A stretch of DNA of 64,000 bases from Phascolomyces articulosus (Eukaryota; Mucoromycota; Mucoromycetes; Mucorales; Lichtheimiaceae), in NCBI GenBank assembly GCA_025677815.1, contig JAIXMP010000001.1, positions 62,001 through 126,000 on the forward strand, written 5' to 3'. A program made the translations under genes and the position numbers. Positions 51,961 through 64,000 of the stretch are shown here, in pieces. Each line of letters opens with the position of its first letter. Position 1 is the first letter of the stretch. The notes beneath the pieces are model-generated. The model was not told the origin of the DNA and made no database searches. It saw only the letters and a list, made by a program, of their open reading frames with translations.

Positions 51961-54916
51961 ATGCCGTCTCAAAAGATTAAAGGGTATATAAAAACCTTGA
52001 ACGGTCATCCACAATAAAAATACAACAGTATTAAATAATGTGCTTTTTTTATTTCTGTAGTTCTGGTGAGAAAAACTTGAGCCGCATTCAGGATGACACG
52101 GGTGAACTCGATTATTTACAAAATCAATTGAAACGTATGGATGGTCTCTCGGATGAGTTGGTAATGTTTATTCTATTTTGAATCGAATCAGTATTTAAAA
52201 AAACAGCAGGCATGGAGGACCTCTACTTTTTTTTGTCATAGAACAGCAGGCATGAAAGTGTCCACGTATTTTTTTTTATTGATTCCAATGATATTATAGA
52301 TTGGGATTCTCGATGGTTTCGATGGTCGTTTGATGAAGCTGGAAGCATCCATTCGACCTATTCATAAATCGACTCAGAATTTGACGAAATTGGCATCAAG
52401 TGAGTGACAAAACTATCCATGCGAAAAAGAAAACTCGGGAATAAAAAAGATTATGGATATGTATACCCATTGACGATATGAACTTTTTTTTTTAAAAAAA
52501 AAAAGATATCGATCGTGCATTGACTGCTACCGACAACATTGTCAACTGTTTGAACCTTCCAAGTAAAGAGGAAGCATTTATATTAAAAGGGTAATTATAT
52601 CAAATGTATGATCACAACAATATAAAGTCCTACTTTACTCACCACTTGATATTTGATTTATTCATGATAGACCCGATGAACATAACGTCATTCCTTATCT
52701 TCAAGTGATGGGTTCATTAAAGGATGCTGTAGATACGGTTGAACAAAATCAATTAAAATCTTGTGAAAAGGCTGTGAATCAAACAGTATGTGACAAAATC
52801 AAGAAAGGGGGAGGAATTGGATCAAAAAAGGAGAGTTTGATTTACGAATTATTATGTGGGATATATATTGTTTTTGTAGAAACAATTATTGAAAGCAGGC
52901 ATGTTGCATTTGGAAACATTATTTCGAAAATGGTTGTCTTCTGTCAGTTCACCTGTGGATAGTGATGAATTACTTAATCCCAGTAAGAAACAAACTCTCT
53001 CTTTATTCGTCTTATCTCTTTCTTTTTTGTTAAAAAGATACGAACACTTACTAACGGTTTTTCTTATTGGGACGATTTATTATAGAGGAACTACCAAGTG
53101 ATTCGTTAAAGCAACTTTCACAACTTTCAACCTATATTTCCACCACAGAAAAAGAAATCGGATACACTGTCGATTTTAGTAAACCTTACATAGAAATTCG
53201 ATCTGCTTATCTTTCCAAATCCTTACATTCCCTCTCTCAATCGGTCCAAGTATCTGAAAGACATCAAGGTATTTCTTATGAAAAAGGTTCTGGTGAATTC
53301 CTCAAGTATATTGATTGTTTTACCAAGGCTATTCAGGTAAAAATAATATACTTTTTTTTTCATTAGGAATGTGTAAAGCAATCACCTTTTGACTTTGTAT
53401 ATTGCTTTTATATAGGCCGAACAACAATTTGCTGGCAAGATCCTAAGTAACCGTTCCCAACGTGTGGCTGCCTTAAAAGGAAGTATCGCATCTGCCATGC
53501 AAGAACTGGTTTCTGCAGGACGACAATTGAATGTGGTCGCTAAACGATTGACTTATTTCGATACAATTTTCATTTTTGATATCATGGATAAATTCGAACG
53601 TGATTGTGCTCCTATTTTTAAGGAATTATCACAAGAAATTGATTTGAGTGAATGTACCGAAATGATATCTGCATTCAAGTTGACTGCTCTTAAGAATTTC
53701 CATGATTTCTCGGAGGATGTCAAGGGTAAACGCGAAAATAACGCGTTTATTAATATGAGCAGTGATGGTACTGTTCATGAAATGACAAGTAATGTAAGTT
53801 ATTTTTGTGTTTATACGGATAGGAAAGGAGCATTATTATTTACTCCTTACTAATACTCAATATATCAATGACTATCTATCTAGACATTGAATTATTTGAA
53901 GCGACTTTATCTTTGGCGCGATATTGTGGAACCTTTGTTGTTATTATTAGGTGACGGTGGCTGGAACCACTCTGGACCTATTACTGCTATCCCAGAAAAA
54001 GCATTTTCTTATGGCGAATCAACGAAAGGAATTGCTTTGTTACAAAGCTTCTTTGGTATGGTATCCATTTTTTCTTTCTAATATGCGTGGGATGAATTAC
54101 TTCACTATATCTGCACCCATTGACTAATCTTTTCTCTCTCCCTTGATAATAATAAAAGATGATGCTTTGGATCAATTAACCATGTCATTACAAAGTCGTT
54201 CCCGTGGATACAAAAAACCTGCTTTGGCAACCGTCTTTTTACTCAACAATTACAATCACATCTTACGACAAATCAGATCCCCTCCATTGAACGCTATCTT
54301 TGATGAAGTATCTGAACTCAAATTCAGTAAACTGGTCAAGAAGCAATTAGATTCATACCAAGAATCATGGAAACCATGTGTTGAGAATTTGATGGATGTC
54401 ACCTATGTTCGAGGGGGTACTATCAAGAATTCCATGGGAAGTGGCGAACGACAACTTGTTAAAGAACGATTCAAAGTAATGTATATATTTTATCACTATT
54501 TGATCTTAAAAAAAATCCTTTCTTCACGGTTTCTCACTTTGCTTATTATTATCTCTACTACTTTTTCATTCAATAGAACTTTAATACAGAATTCGATGAA
54601 ATTTGGCGTGCCCAAACAACTTATGCTGTACCCGATTCTGAATTACGTAGTCAAGTGATTCGTGATGTAAAGAACGTATTGGTACCCATGTATGGTCGTT
54701 TCCTTGACAAGTAAGTTATCATATTTTTACTGTTGGGATACATTTTTTTTGATCCACTGAAAAATTGTTTCTAACTGACCAATCCTTCTCCATTCGTTCG
54801 AAAAAAAATATAGATACCAAAGCACTGATTTTACCAAGAATCCTGCCAAATACATCAAATATGACAAGGATAAATTGGAGAAAATGATTAACCATCTATT
54901 TGAACCTGCAGCATAA
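51961..54916 (+). CDS. EXO70: Exocyst subunit Exo70
   Basis: Twelve exons, 51961-51983, 52061-52160, 52300-52399, 52506-52590, 52671-52785, 52880-52982, 53086-53336, 53416-53793, 53884-54055, 54159-54475, 54577-54710 and 54814-54916, giving 626 aa. The N-terminal coiled coil (LDYLQNQLKRMDGLSDEL, ILDGFDGRLMKLEASIRPIH) and the helical-rod C-terminus are those of Exo70: TVFLLNNYNHILRQI, DSYQESWKPCVENL, LVKERFKNFNTEFDEIWRAQ, VPDSELRSQVIRDVKNVLVPMYGRF and the final PAKYIKYDKDKLEKMINHLFE. The subunit binds PI(4,5)P2 and Rho GTPases and tethers secretory vesicles at hyphal tips. Intron 3 contains a T10A11 junction right at its 3' end. Confidence 0.95.
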
Positions 54917-56696
54917 AGAAAAAAAACTCCATATTATCATCCAATTTCTCTTTCCCACTCTCTTTCTTATTTTTTTTGGCTCCCTTCTTCCTCCATCTCT
55001 TAGATACCATTCGATTGATATAATTCTACATATTGGAATTTATCAACCAAGTACTAATAAATTTCATTCTCTAATATCCTCAGCATCTACACTCGAACAT
55101 TAATTAAAAGACTGATATGCGGCTGTTAATAATTTTACATGTTATATCACATCTTTATTATGTTTTTTTTTATCCAAGTCACATCAATGTATGGCTATGG
55201 GATATATATTTTTATACTACTCAGAATTCATAAAGTCCAATTTCAAGCCATTCCTCCTATATTCAGGCTGGAGCTTTATGGGGGGTTTTTAAAAATTTGG
55301 ATTTAAAATAAACCACACCAATCATTGGGCTCCCTCCCCCTCCTTCTCTTTGTACGAATGATTCGATAACTAAGAAGGGTCCCAGTTTGCTTATATAGCC
55401 AAAATATAGCTATAAAAATATGGTGTCGAGGTTATATAGATCAGACAATAAATAGACTAATATCACTCTATAGCTAGGGAGTAGTCAAGCTTCGTATAGG
55501 GACTCGGTTTTTTTGTTCTCGCATATCAGCTATCTCGGTGGTTTAGCATTTTATAAATGGTCCTTGTCATGTCGCTTGGATATATAAAAAGCACCTCTAA
55601 GATAATCCATATATTGATCAACCCCACAGTTCTATAGGAACAGCGATTCAATCCAACATTCAATCAACTGAACCTGGTTGATTTTGGACCAATACAGGCC
55701 CATCTTCTTTATCCTATGGTTTATTGGATATGTATGCCCAAATCAATCTTAACACGAAATTCATGACTGGATCCGGTGATAAAGATATGGGCAGACCCCG
55801 GAACATGCTAGAGGCAAGTCCTTTCCTCGTCCTATCAGTGTATAAAGTCCCAAGAAAAAGAAAATAATTGGTCAAGCACATTGGCGTTATGCAATATATG
55901 ATAAACATCAACAAGGTCATCATATAAGGGTATTTTTGGTTCTAATCCTCCCCTTCATCTTTGCCTTTCCCTCATTTAAAAGCGGAATGTTGTCTGGAAT
56001 TATAAAACCAGAGTTAGGTTGCGTTGGTTCCCCCAAGAATGGATTGTCAAATCCATAATCAGCATCCGATACACCAGCAATAGGTTTCTCATATATATCC
56101 AGGTATCATAAGCGTTTTGCTCTAAACCACAGAACCAAACATATACACCACCCAAATCAATCACTGTTGAAACCAAGACCAGCTTAGTTTTAATAATAGA
56201 TATATCTCTAAGCCAAGATGAAAGGCTTGCTCATGACATCATCCATGAAAAATGCGAGCCTGTGCCGTGACATAATAAAACTTCGGGTCCAGTTTTGTTA
56301 AAAAATCCAAATAATCCACACCCCTAAGCATCCTAGTCCCCTCACCTAAGTAAACACCGTGTTATCAACCAAGTGGAGGAGGATTCATAAATAATTTTGT
56401 ATATAGAGAATGAGCTTGGCTAACATGTTCACGGTATAAATATCCTTTTCGAGTACAATCGACTAATTTCGTGTTTTGTCGGAGTATCACACCTAACAAG
56501 GTTGTGGTAAATCTTATGGAAATGCGCTGTAGACATTTTTTTGTACATTTTCTTTCAGGAAATCATACCCATCATTCATAATACATATATATATAACCCC
56601 ATTCGTTCCTTTGTCCTTCTTTTTCAACATCAAAGTAAAATATATGTATCTCTTCATGTTTCCTTGTCATTTTTTCTTTATTTCATATGAATGATA
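54917..56696. other. Spacer containing degraded coding-like DNA
   Basis: From about 55300 to 56570 the base composition is less AT-rich than other spacers and broken reading frames appear. On plus, 55615-55930 gives phrases such as GPSSLSYGLLDMYAQINLNTKFMTGSGDKDMG and GQAHWRYAIYDKHQQGHH, separated by stops. On minus, 56000-56330 gives SDADYGFDNPFLGEPTQPNSGF and YLDFLTKLDPKFYYVTAQARIFHG. The family is not recognised. It may be one or two old gene relics. Confidence 0.35.
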
Positions 56697-57058
56697 TTAA
56701 TCCTCTTCCGCATCCAGTTTTTGTTGCTTTTCAGCGTTGGCGACTGCGTCTGCTAAATTGGCTGTTTTATCACCATCCTCTTCATTTGATAAACGATCAC
56801 CTAGAGAGAGAAAAAAACAATTTAATATAGACACTATTAGGTGGGAGAGTTCCTGAAATATAAAAAGACTTACGAATGATTTCTAGAATAGCTCGTTGTG
56901 TCCTCCTATCCAACTTTTCCAACTTTTTTTCTACATCTCGTTTCAGATCCCAGTTTGGTTTCTTTGGTTGTAAATTAAATAAATCCTATATACAATGGCA
57001 AATAAAACGATCGGGTTCTTTTTAATCAAACTGTGTTCGTGGATGGTTGGATCGATCT

Positions 57059-57089
<31 letters not shown>

Positions 57090-57438
57090 GTAATTATTTT
57101 ACCACTTCTTCTTTTTCCTGTTCTGCAGCCGCTGCTAATGCTTTTTTCGTATAATCTTTGGTTTCTGATTCCACTGTTTCTCCAATATCGGATGGTGTGG
57201 CGATTTGTGTATGCTGTTTAAGGTTTTCATCGGTAGGTGTATAACTACGGAATTGTAGACTGTATATATATGTTGTAAAGAAAAAGAAAAAAAAAATAAG
57301 AAAATCGCGTTCCATAGATTTCTATTATTGTTGACCGTAAGATCATGGCTGGACTATTTACCTCTCTGAAACTGATTCTGTTTTTCGTTTTCGTAATGCT
57401 GCCAAACGTTCTTTCCGATTTTGTGCTTCTTTCTCCAT
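56697..57438 (-). CDS. CWF18: Cwf18/CCDC12 splicing factor
   Basis: Four exons, 57438-57362, 57259-57103, 56985-56874 and 56800-56697, giving 149 aa. The chain MEKEAQNRKERLAALRKRK, FRSYTPTDENLK, EEVDLFNLQPKKPNWDLKRDVEKKLEKLDRRTQRAI and IIRDRLSNEED follows the cwf18 family (human CCDC12, 166 aa) along its whole length. The protein is a small coiled component of the NineTeen-complex-associated, Cdc5-associated activated spliceosome. Splicing of exon 2 to exon 3 was chosen to give EEVDLFNL, as in relatives. Intron 2 contains an uninterrupted 29-base T tract (plus strand). Confidence 0.92.
57061..57089. repeat. Poly-T tract of 29 bases
   Basis: Uninterrupted run of T on the plus strand (poly-A in the transcript sense) inside intron 2 of the CWF18 gene. 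Its length is likely unstable or uncertain by sequencing. Confidence 0.85.
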
Positions 57439-57956
57439 TATATAAAGTTATAGTAGTTAAGGGAAAGGAAAAAGTAAATGTCTGGGTTATTTTTTTGTTT
57501 GATGTTTTTCCAAGTTCAGCTTTTGGTTTTCCTCAATTCAAGACTCTAAATAATGCAAGGTAGGTTTAATTCAACGGGTTGTAAAAAAACTATATCGCAT
57601 ACTTGTGCAATTCAATATTTGTAATCATAGATAACCTTTTTTTTTTTGGAGTGTACGTGTATATGGGTGCTTTCTTCAAAAAAGCAAATACATTAAAAGA
57701 TTAGTTTGTTATATTATCAAGAAAAAAAAACATTTGCTAAAATTACAAGTAAAAGGGAAAAAAATTGAAAGGTGGATAAAAAAAAAACAAAAAAAGAACT
57801 GGTATAACTTTTTGTGTGTATATATGAATTACGTGAATGTGTGCTTTGAAAGGAAGAGAAGAAGAAAAACAAAGTAAAAAAAAAATATGGAAACGGGATG
57901 AAATGATAAATAAGTGTACGCGTTATGAATTGAATGACTATTCTAAGGTTGGTAAA
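57439..57956. other. Spacer upstream of CWF18
   Basis: About 520 bases rich in A and T runs, holding the CWF18 promoter and the 3' end of the DHHC gene (both minus strand). No gene is seen. Confidence 0.45.
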
Positions 57957-60089
57957 TTAGTTGACGGCAGGACTATATTTTCTTCGACGAAGATAACTAA
58001 AAAAAAAAGATAAAGAGGATATATTAGTCTATTTAAAATAAATCCCATCATAAATAAACATGGCTAAAATGAAAGTTTTACCTTTTGGGACGTGGTCGAC
58101 ATAAAACATAGGTCATATTAAGCACTGGATTGCCTTTGTTATAAGGATTGGCACTTAAATCTGAATGTTTTGTCATGACGGAGGCTCGTAACTATATATC
58201 CATTTTTTTTTTGGTACGTGTGAGTGTCAGTGATCTTGGATCAAAGAAACATACAAGAAGGAGATTGTCATTTCAAAGGAAAAGGAAAGTTTACCTGTTC
58301 ATGTGTTGTGATGCCTCGTAAAATTAAGGAGCAATGATATAAAGTAAGACCGCCCACCATTAAAAGGAGAATGATACATACAATAGCCAAGATAAAGCTC
58401 ACAGGTGCCGCATTAAACACAGAGTTAAAAGTTGCGTTGGTCTCTTGTTCTTTCCATTCCAATAATAAATGAACAATTGAAAAAACAATCACAAATAAAC
58501 AACATAATGTTGCTGTGGTGATAAAGACAAAAAACGGTCGATAGTTACGTACACCAATACAATTGTTTAACCAAATACAATGATGATCTTCCACCTCTAT
58601 AGATTATATTTACCATCAGTATACGTTTTAGAGAAATGTAGATTGAATATTGCCATCATGAATCTTTTTATTTCTGGTGGGACTTACCAACGCAATTGTC
58701 ACACTGTCGACAGTGAGAAGCTCTAGGAGGTCGATAAATTCTACATGTATCACAATACCGCAATGTCCAACTTCGATCCTTGATACGTACTTCTTTTTGG
58801 ATGGGTATACCATGATGCCATGTCGAATCAGAATAAGGTGATCCAGGATCTTCATATCTTTCTAATACAGGGAATGGATCTAAATCGCGGGGTATAATCT
58901 ATATATATTTAAATATCGTAATGTTGTTAGCAAAACCCAACGACCCTATTGTTGCCCTAAAAGTAAAGATGTATAAAAAAAAGTAGTTGACTTACGCCAG
59001 GATCTGTCCAAGATGTTTTAATCATGGACGTTAGTGATAATACAAATAAATATGCAAATACAATAGGAATGGCAGGATGGACTTTTTCCCAAATAAATGG
59101 ACATCTATATACACCATTTTCACATGTGAGCATAAACACATACACTCAAAGCATTTTATATAAAATTCAAAAACTTACGTGAAAATACCAAACAAAACAG
59201 AAGGAGCAATTAATAATATTAAAGCCAAAATAAACGCCCAATATTCTCTACTTGTCATGAATCGACCACCACAAAAAAACTTGTTTTGACCTGGGAATTG
59301 TTTATAATTACGGACTAGTTGAGTGTGTCTTGATGTATTATTTTCAATGATGGTCGACGTGGTGCGATCCACGAATCTCATTGAACGTGGCGTGGGGGAT
59401 GTATGCATGGTCATATTTTGTATATTATGAGTAATGATGGGAGAAGGTATTTTGATCGGATGATGATATGATTCATGCTGTTCTTGATATTGAGGAGAGG
59501 GGGATGAAGGAGGAGGAGAAGAAATGGAAGAATATTCTTGTGTTGTTTCTAAGTGCTGTTGCATATGTTGAATGGTATTTGGATTTGTATTACTACGACC
59601 AATTAATGTAGCACTATCATCGCTCGTCATGTTGGAAATCGTGGTCATTCCAGACGAATGAGGAATAGGCTGTTCATGCGATGAGGTTTCATCATTGGTA
59701 TTATTGGTTCTTGCTCGTTCATGGTATGGTTGTTGTTGTGAGGTACTCTGGGATAACCCAGGTAATGAATTAAAGTCAAAATTTTCAAACGATTCAGGTC
59801 CCAATGAAGTTTCTTGCAACTGTTGTTGTTGCTGTTGATGACGTTGTTCCCTTTTGGATGCAAATCGAATCACGTTCGAAGATGGATAAGCAAACGTAGT
59901 ATTATTATTATTATGACTGGAAGAAGAAGGATATATTAATGATTGAGGTTGATCTTGAAGTTGTTCCAAAGGAATACTTCCGAGTGTATTATAATAAGCT
60001 TCTTGTTGCTGTTGTTGTAATTGTAATAACTGTTGGTCTGTTGTTGACATGCCAGTAGGGTCATGTTTGGGTAATTCATTAGAGTTCAT
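57957..60089 (-). CDS. ERF2: DHHC palmitoyltransferase (Erf2-like)
   Basis: Six exons, 60089-59179, 59104-58996, 58898-58688, 58596-58295, 58191-58082 and 57996-57957, giving 560 aa. The ATG at 60089 is used because the open frame beyond it has no upstream ATG. A long low-complexity cytosolic N-terminus (Gln/Ser/Asn rich, about 1-270) precedes NKFFCGGRFMTSREYWAF and four membrane segments. The Cys-rich domain reads [45 protein letters not shown] with DHHC at 414-417. RGITTHEQLRAS and NPYNKGNPVLNM after the fourth helix are typical of the Erf2 branch. Erf2 (with Erf4) palmitoylates Ras at the ER/Golgi. The N-terminal extension is longer than in yeast Erf2 (359 aa). Confidence 0.92.
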
Positions 60090-62529
60090 GTAATTTTCTT
60101 TTGAATCAACCAAAATTGTGTGTGAGAAATAATAGCAATAATTTTTTTTTTATTTTTGAAAGGAGGAAATACAAGTGTTCCGAGGCAACCGAAGAAGTCT
60201 TTTTTTTTTGCGTTCCTGATTACCAAACACAGAAGCTTTCCTCCTTTCTCGTTGTTCAACCTATATTCCAAGCAGTATTAGTATAGTACGACATTATCAA
60301 ACGAATTATTCTCTCTCTCAGTCAATAAAACTAACTATTCACTACAATCCCTTTTTTATTATCTTATTTTACGGATGATATCTATTCATATCGTTCATTC
60401 GTAATAAGAACAATATTATTATTTAAGTTTCACCCCGTCGGGAACAACAACGGCTCCCATATATGGACGCTTCGAAACATTTCAGGAAATGAGAAAAAAA
60501 AACCTCCATGTTTACAGGTATTAAAAACAAACGTAATGTAACCTTCAATGGGAAATGAGTCTTCTTTATCAGTAGAGTGATAAGTGTCATATAATCAGTA
60601 GATATCTTTGAGTAGCTACAAAGTATCACCATCCAATCATCTTGATAGATAAGTACGATTTTGACACTTTTACCATACTTCAAATTTTATTTTTGTGTTT
60701 TTAGTATCATTTATTCTTTTGGTTTCACCAAGACCCTGACGCATTGCTTTTTATAGTCATAAATCCCCACCTTTATTTTTCACAAAGGTCCAATCTTTGT
60801 AAAACTGTGAGTTAATGAAACCGAAACATAAAATAACCAAATGTTATTATCATCACATTGCTACTAGGTGTAATGAACCAGGAATATTGCATTTTTCCTC
60901 CTTTGTGATTGCTTTTGTACATTGTTATATGTATGTAATACAAAAAATTGATTACTGTTTTTATGATTCTTGACCGAGTGAATCGTGCAAATACAAACCT
61001 CTTTCTCAATATGTTGATATTCTGAGAACAGTTTTTTGCTTATACGTATTTATATACAAGAAATTAGGTGGAATTCAATAATGATATAGTGGTAATAGTG
61101 GGTATTTCGTCATTGTTGTAAATAATATAATAAATTATCCTATTTATGCATCATGTAGGGTAAACTTCTTGTATATAGAATTAGAAAATAGTATGTTAAT
61201 AATAATAAAACACGTTTTTCTATTCTTTCAATCAATTTAATAACAGGTTGTGAATACTCCTATATTTTACAATGAAATCATTAGACTTATTGTCTCATTC
61301 AACAAGGAAATAAATACTCATCATGTCATTTATTACTACTTTAAGAATAAATTGGGTGTATAATACTTATGATACAAGATCAAACTTTTTATATATATAA
61401 TCGAATGCTCATGTCCTGCATATTTCTTTGTTATTGTTTACAGGTCAAGTATGTATAAACGGAAAAAAAGCATGGAATAAGAAGAGGAAATCATGGTAAA
61501 ACAGCACCAGGTTTGCATTATTATTTGTATTTGTGATGGAATGCTTTGTATTTCTATGCGGTGTAATAAAAAGAAAACTCACCATCTGACGTACTTGTTT
61601 TTTTATAGGTATTATTTAAGAATAAAAAAAAACCTGTAATGCGTATATATGTATGCAAGTGCCTATTATTTATTTATTTATTTTCTACATGGCTAATAAA
61701 ATAGAAAATGGAAAGAGGAGAATAAGGGAGAGGGGTGGGAGGAGGTATAGATATATATATGTATTCATCTTTTTGCATAAATTTACCCGCCACTGAACGA
61801 CTTCATTAAGTACCATCGTTGTTGCCGACTTCTTAACATAAATAATCTATAAATACTTGTAAAATGTTACATATCACTCTAGATCGAGAAAGAGGGGGGA
61901 AAAGGACAAGTGGATAATGCAACAAGGTTTAGTATAAATAATAGATCATGTAGGATGATTGAAACGTTCGATCTCGCCAACTTTTTTTTTTTTTCAAACG
62001 TCCAACGTGCATTAAGATTTATTTATATGTGAAAAAAAAAGTTTTTGTCTGCTCATCTATCCGTAAATGAGCATCTTTTTGGATTCGGAGAAACCATCGT
62101 TGCAAAAAGAAGATGAGATATATATATATATATATATAAACACGTGCAGTAAATGATATTAAAACGGATATGCTATGTGAATTAAATATGATGGGAGAGA
62201 GAGAATGAAATGATTCGTACTACCACTTAATCCATTTAATAAACTTTTTTTTGTTCTTTATGTACACAAGTATATTTATGATAATTTAGTTTATTTTTGG
62301 GATAAATGTACAAGTTACAAAATAAAAAATTGAGTGAGTGAGTGAGTACGTGATGATGATGATGATGATAAATTGGATGATGAGAATGAAGAACTTGTTA
62401 ATAATAATAGAAGACGAAGGCGGGAATAATATAAGTTATCTACATTTTTTTTGGTTGGTTTTTTTTCGTAATAATACTTTTTATGCAATATAAAAAGGAT
62501 AGTGTTGGAATTCGATAGTGTCTTTAGAG
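60090..62529. other. 2.4-kb spacer
   Basis: Upstream region of the DHHC gene and 3' flank of the PLC-like gene. It contains a (TA)n run (about 62120-62139) and a (GAT)n run (about 62353-62370). Short open stretches at 60423-60683 and 60812-61009 show no domain or codon pattern worth calling. Confidence 0.45.
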
Positions 62530-63700
62530 TTACATAAATGTCATGACAATACCGACCAACATTAAAGAGAAAGGCGTCATGATCAAGAGAGAATTGGCAG
62601 CCGAGTCAGAATTATCATTGGCAGTATTAGGATCCACCTTATCACATTCAAGTTCCTTGGAGTTATAAGTGACATTATTCAATTGAGCAGCAATTTCCAG
62701 TGTTTGTCCACGATTATAAAAATCAACAATCAAAAAGTTGGGTCGCTTGCCAAAAGCTTGATCACAGTCGTTGGCTTGTTTCAAAAGTGAACCTTCAGAA
62801 TTGGTGACATTGGCAGATCCACTTTGAGGAATTTGAATGACATTATCTCCCCATGGTAATTGACCATAAAGGAAATGGTTCATGCCATACATCATTTGTT
62901 CTTGATTAGCAGGATTTGGAGGTCGGTCAACGGTACATGAAAATGAAGTTTCGTTACGGTTATCATAAGGTGTCTCAAACACATAATCATATTGTGAGTG
63001 TAACCTATATAAACGACAAGTTTTGATGAGTTACACAAATAGACAATTCGCTTTTTTTATTTTTTAATCCGGTCTCATTTTGTTCTTTCTTATATGCCCC
63101 CACCCGATTTAACCGTGGCCAATGAAAGAAAACTTACCATGGGATGGAATTTTGGTCAGCATTGATATCCAAAAAGTTCACTACACGTTTACCAGAAGAA
63201 ATCATTTCTTGCAAAGTAGGCCATGTCAAGTTTTGTTGTGGTTGAACATGAGCATAATCAAGAATACCACTGGCTTCATAAGGTCCCTGAATATCGGAAG
63301 CACTCAAGTCATTGTTGGGAATATTCCACATGATCGTCAAGACTTCATTGGGGTTGTCCTTGAGCCAGGTAGCGATTTTCGTTAATGTATCTTGAGCCTT
63401 GCCAGAGTCAAGAATGGAACAAGATGTATGACATAAATGAATGTCGGTTGAATTTTCACTTCTGACTGCGGATAATTTCAAAGCACGGACACCATCGGCC
63501 AATTGGGCACTGATAGGACATTGTTGATTGGCAGCAGGACTTGCTACATAGGCATATGAATTGTGAGTCAAGACATAAGTCAAGTCGTTATAAGGTCTTG
63601 AACAAAATTCAGTATATCCATTACAAGCATCTTGTGCGGATGCATTCATGGCAAATAAACTGGCAATGACAGTGGTTGCTGTCAATAATCGTTTAAACAT
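62530..63700 (-). CDS. Secreted, probably GPI-anchored PI-PLC-X-like protein
   Basis: Two exons, 63700-63138 and 63004-62530, giving 345 aa. The start at 63700 opens a signal peptide (MFKRLLTATTVIASLFAMNASAQ); an in-frame start 35 codons upstream is hydrophobic and unlikely. The fold matches the PLC-like phosphodiesterase TIM barrel: YNDLTYVLTHNSYAY (catalytic His46), QLADGVRALKL, DIHLCHTSC (His91), LKDNPNEVLTIMWN and RVVNFLDINAD. The tail, NDNSDSAANSLLIMTPFSLMLVGIVMTFM, is a hydrophobic GPI-attachment signal after small residues. There are several N-glycosylation sequons. The protein is likely at the cell surface. Related fungal proteins are poorly characterised; phospholipase activity is not proven because the calcium-binding residues of eukaryotic PI-PLC are not evident. 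Confidence 0.87.
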
Positions 63701-64000
63701 TGGGATATTTGTGTATATAGATAAATAAATAAGTTGATATATAAAGGTGTAAAGTGTAAAAAAAAAAAAAATGAAAGAAGAAGAGAAAGAAGTGGTTCTA
63801 GGCAAAGAGGGTTTTTGGAGGCCAATGCTATTTATGGTTCGTGTCCTAGTCCAGAAAAAGGAAACTGTTGCTGAATTTGAATTTGAGTTTTGTTTATTTC
63901 ATTTGGTAATTGTTTCTGTCAACCTATTTTTACAACTATTTCATGAGACCAAACAGCATCATCATCATTCAATCACTATATTTCATCAGCCGTCCTAAAT
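63701..64000. other. Promoter side of the PLC-like gene
   Basis: Upstream 300 bases at the window edge. It has an A13 run at about 63758-63770 and T/TA-rich DNA. No further gene is evident. Confidence 0.45.

Noticed and set aside
57094..57315. CWF18 exon starting at MERDFLIFFFFFF
   Set aside because: The poly-Phe stretch is a pyrimidine tract before the acceptor at 57260; the spliced form matches the family.
63771..63998. Open frame at the right edge on the plus strand
   Set aside because: Lies in the promoter of the PLC-like gene, starts in an A-rich run and has no recognisable feature.

Overview
The window is nuclear DNA of a filamentous fungus, most likely an early-diverging one (Mucoromycota, probably Mucorales). 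The case rests on AT-rich intergenic DNA, many short spliceosomal introns (often GTAAGT...TAG, roughly 50-200 bases), and gene content: kinesin-14, exocyst Exo70, Sec62, a Bem3-type RhoGAP, an Erf2-type DHHC protein, Uba4 and a TPR/F-box/LRR relic of a kind I recall as abundant in Mucorales. The assignment is inferred from content; no marker gene is present. There are no prokaryotic operons, rRNA genes, CRISPR arrays or intact transposons that I can recognise. Unless stated otherwise, gene models were made by hand by joining exons at GT-AG sites so that reading frame and family motifs are kept. Total lengths come out as whole codons, but exact ends are predictions.

Layout. 0-3 kb: a peroxiredoxin-like gene without the usual catalytic cysteine (+), then a secreted Ala/Ser-rich repeat protein with Kex2-type sites (-). 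3-6 kb: no convincing gene. 6-7.4 kb: a divergent homeodomain-like regulator (+). 8.4-9.7 kb: an EamA transporter (-). 10.4-12.5 kb: a NUDT12-type NADH pyrophosphatase (-). 14.1-17.3 kb: a head-to-head pair, TXNDC9/Plp1 (-) and the Urm1-activating enzyme Uba4 (+), about 150 bases apart. 19.2-21.5 kb: proline dehydrogenase (+), convergent with kinesin-14 (22.3-25.8 kb, -). 27.6-29.6 kb: a COG2907-like FAD oxidoreductase (-). 32.6-39.8 kb: three tandem EamA transporters (+), paralogous to the one at 8.4 kb. 40.1-42.6 kb: a DGCR6-like protein (+) and Sec62 (-). 43.3-45.7 kb: a decayed TPR/F-box/LRR gene. 47.7-55 kb: PX-PH-RhoGAP and Exo70 (both +). 56.7-60.1 kb: splicing factor Cwf18/CCDC12 and a DHHC palmitoyltransferase (both -). 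62.5-63.7 kb: a GPI-anchored PI-PLC-X-like protein (-).

Several genes belong to secretion and polarised growth (Sec62, RhoGAP, Exo70, DHHC, kinesin, the secreted repeat protein and the GPI protein), but they are transcribed separately and nothing shows a true gene cluster. The lineage-specific parts are the four-member EamA family, whose members all carry an N-terminal E-x-x-P-L-L sorting-like motif, the repeat-rich secreted protein, and recurrent T(n)A(n) homopolymer junctions in introns and spacers. I did not find a clearly new multi-gene system.
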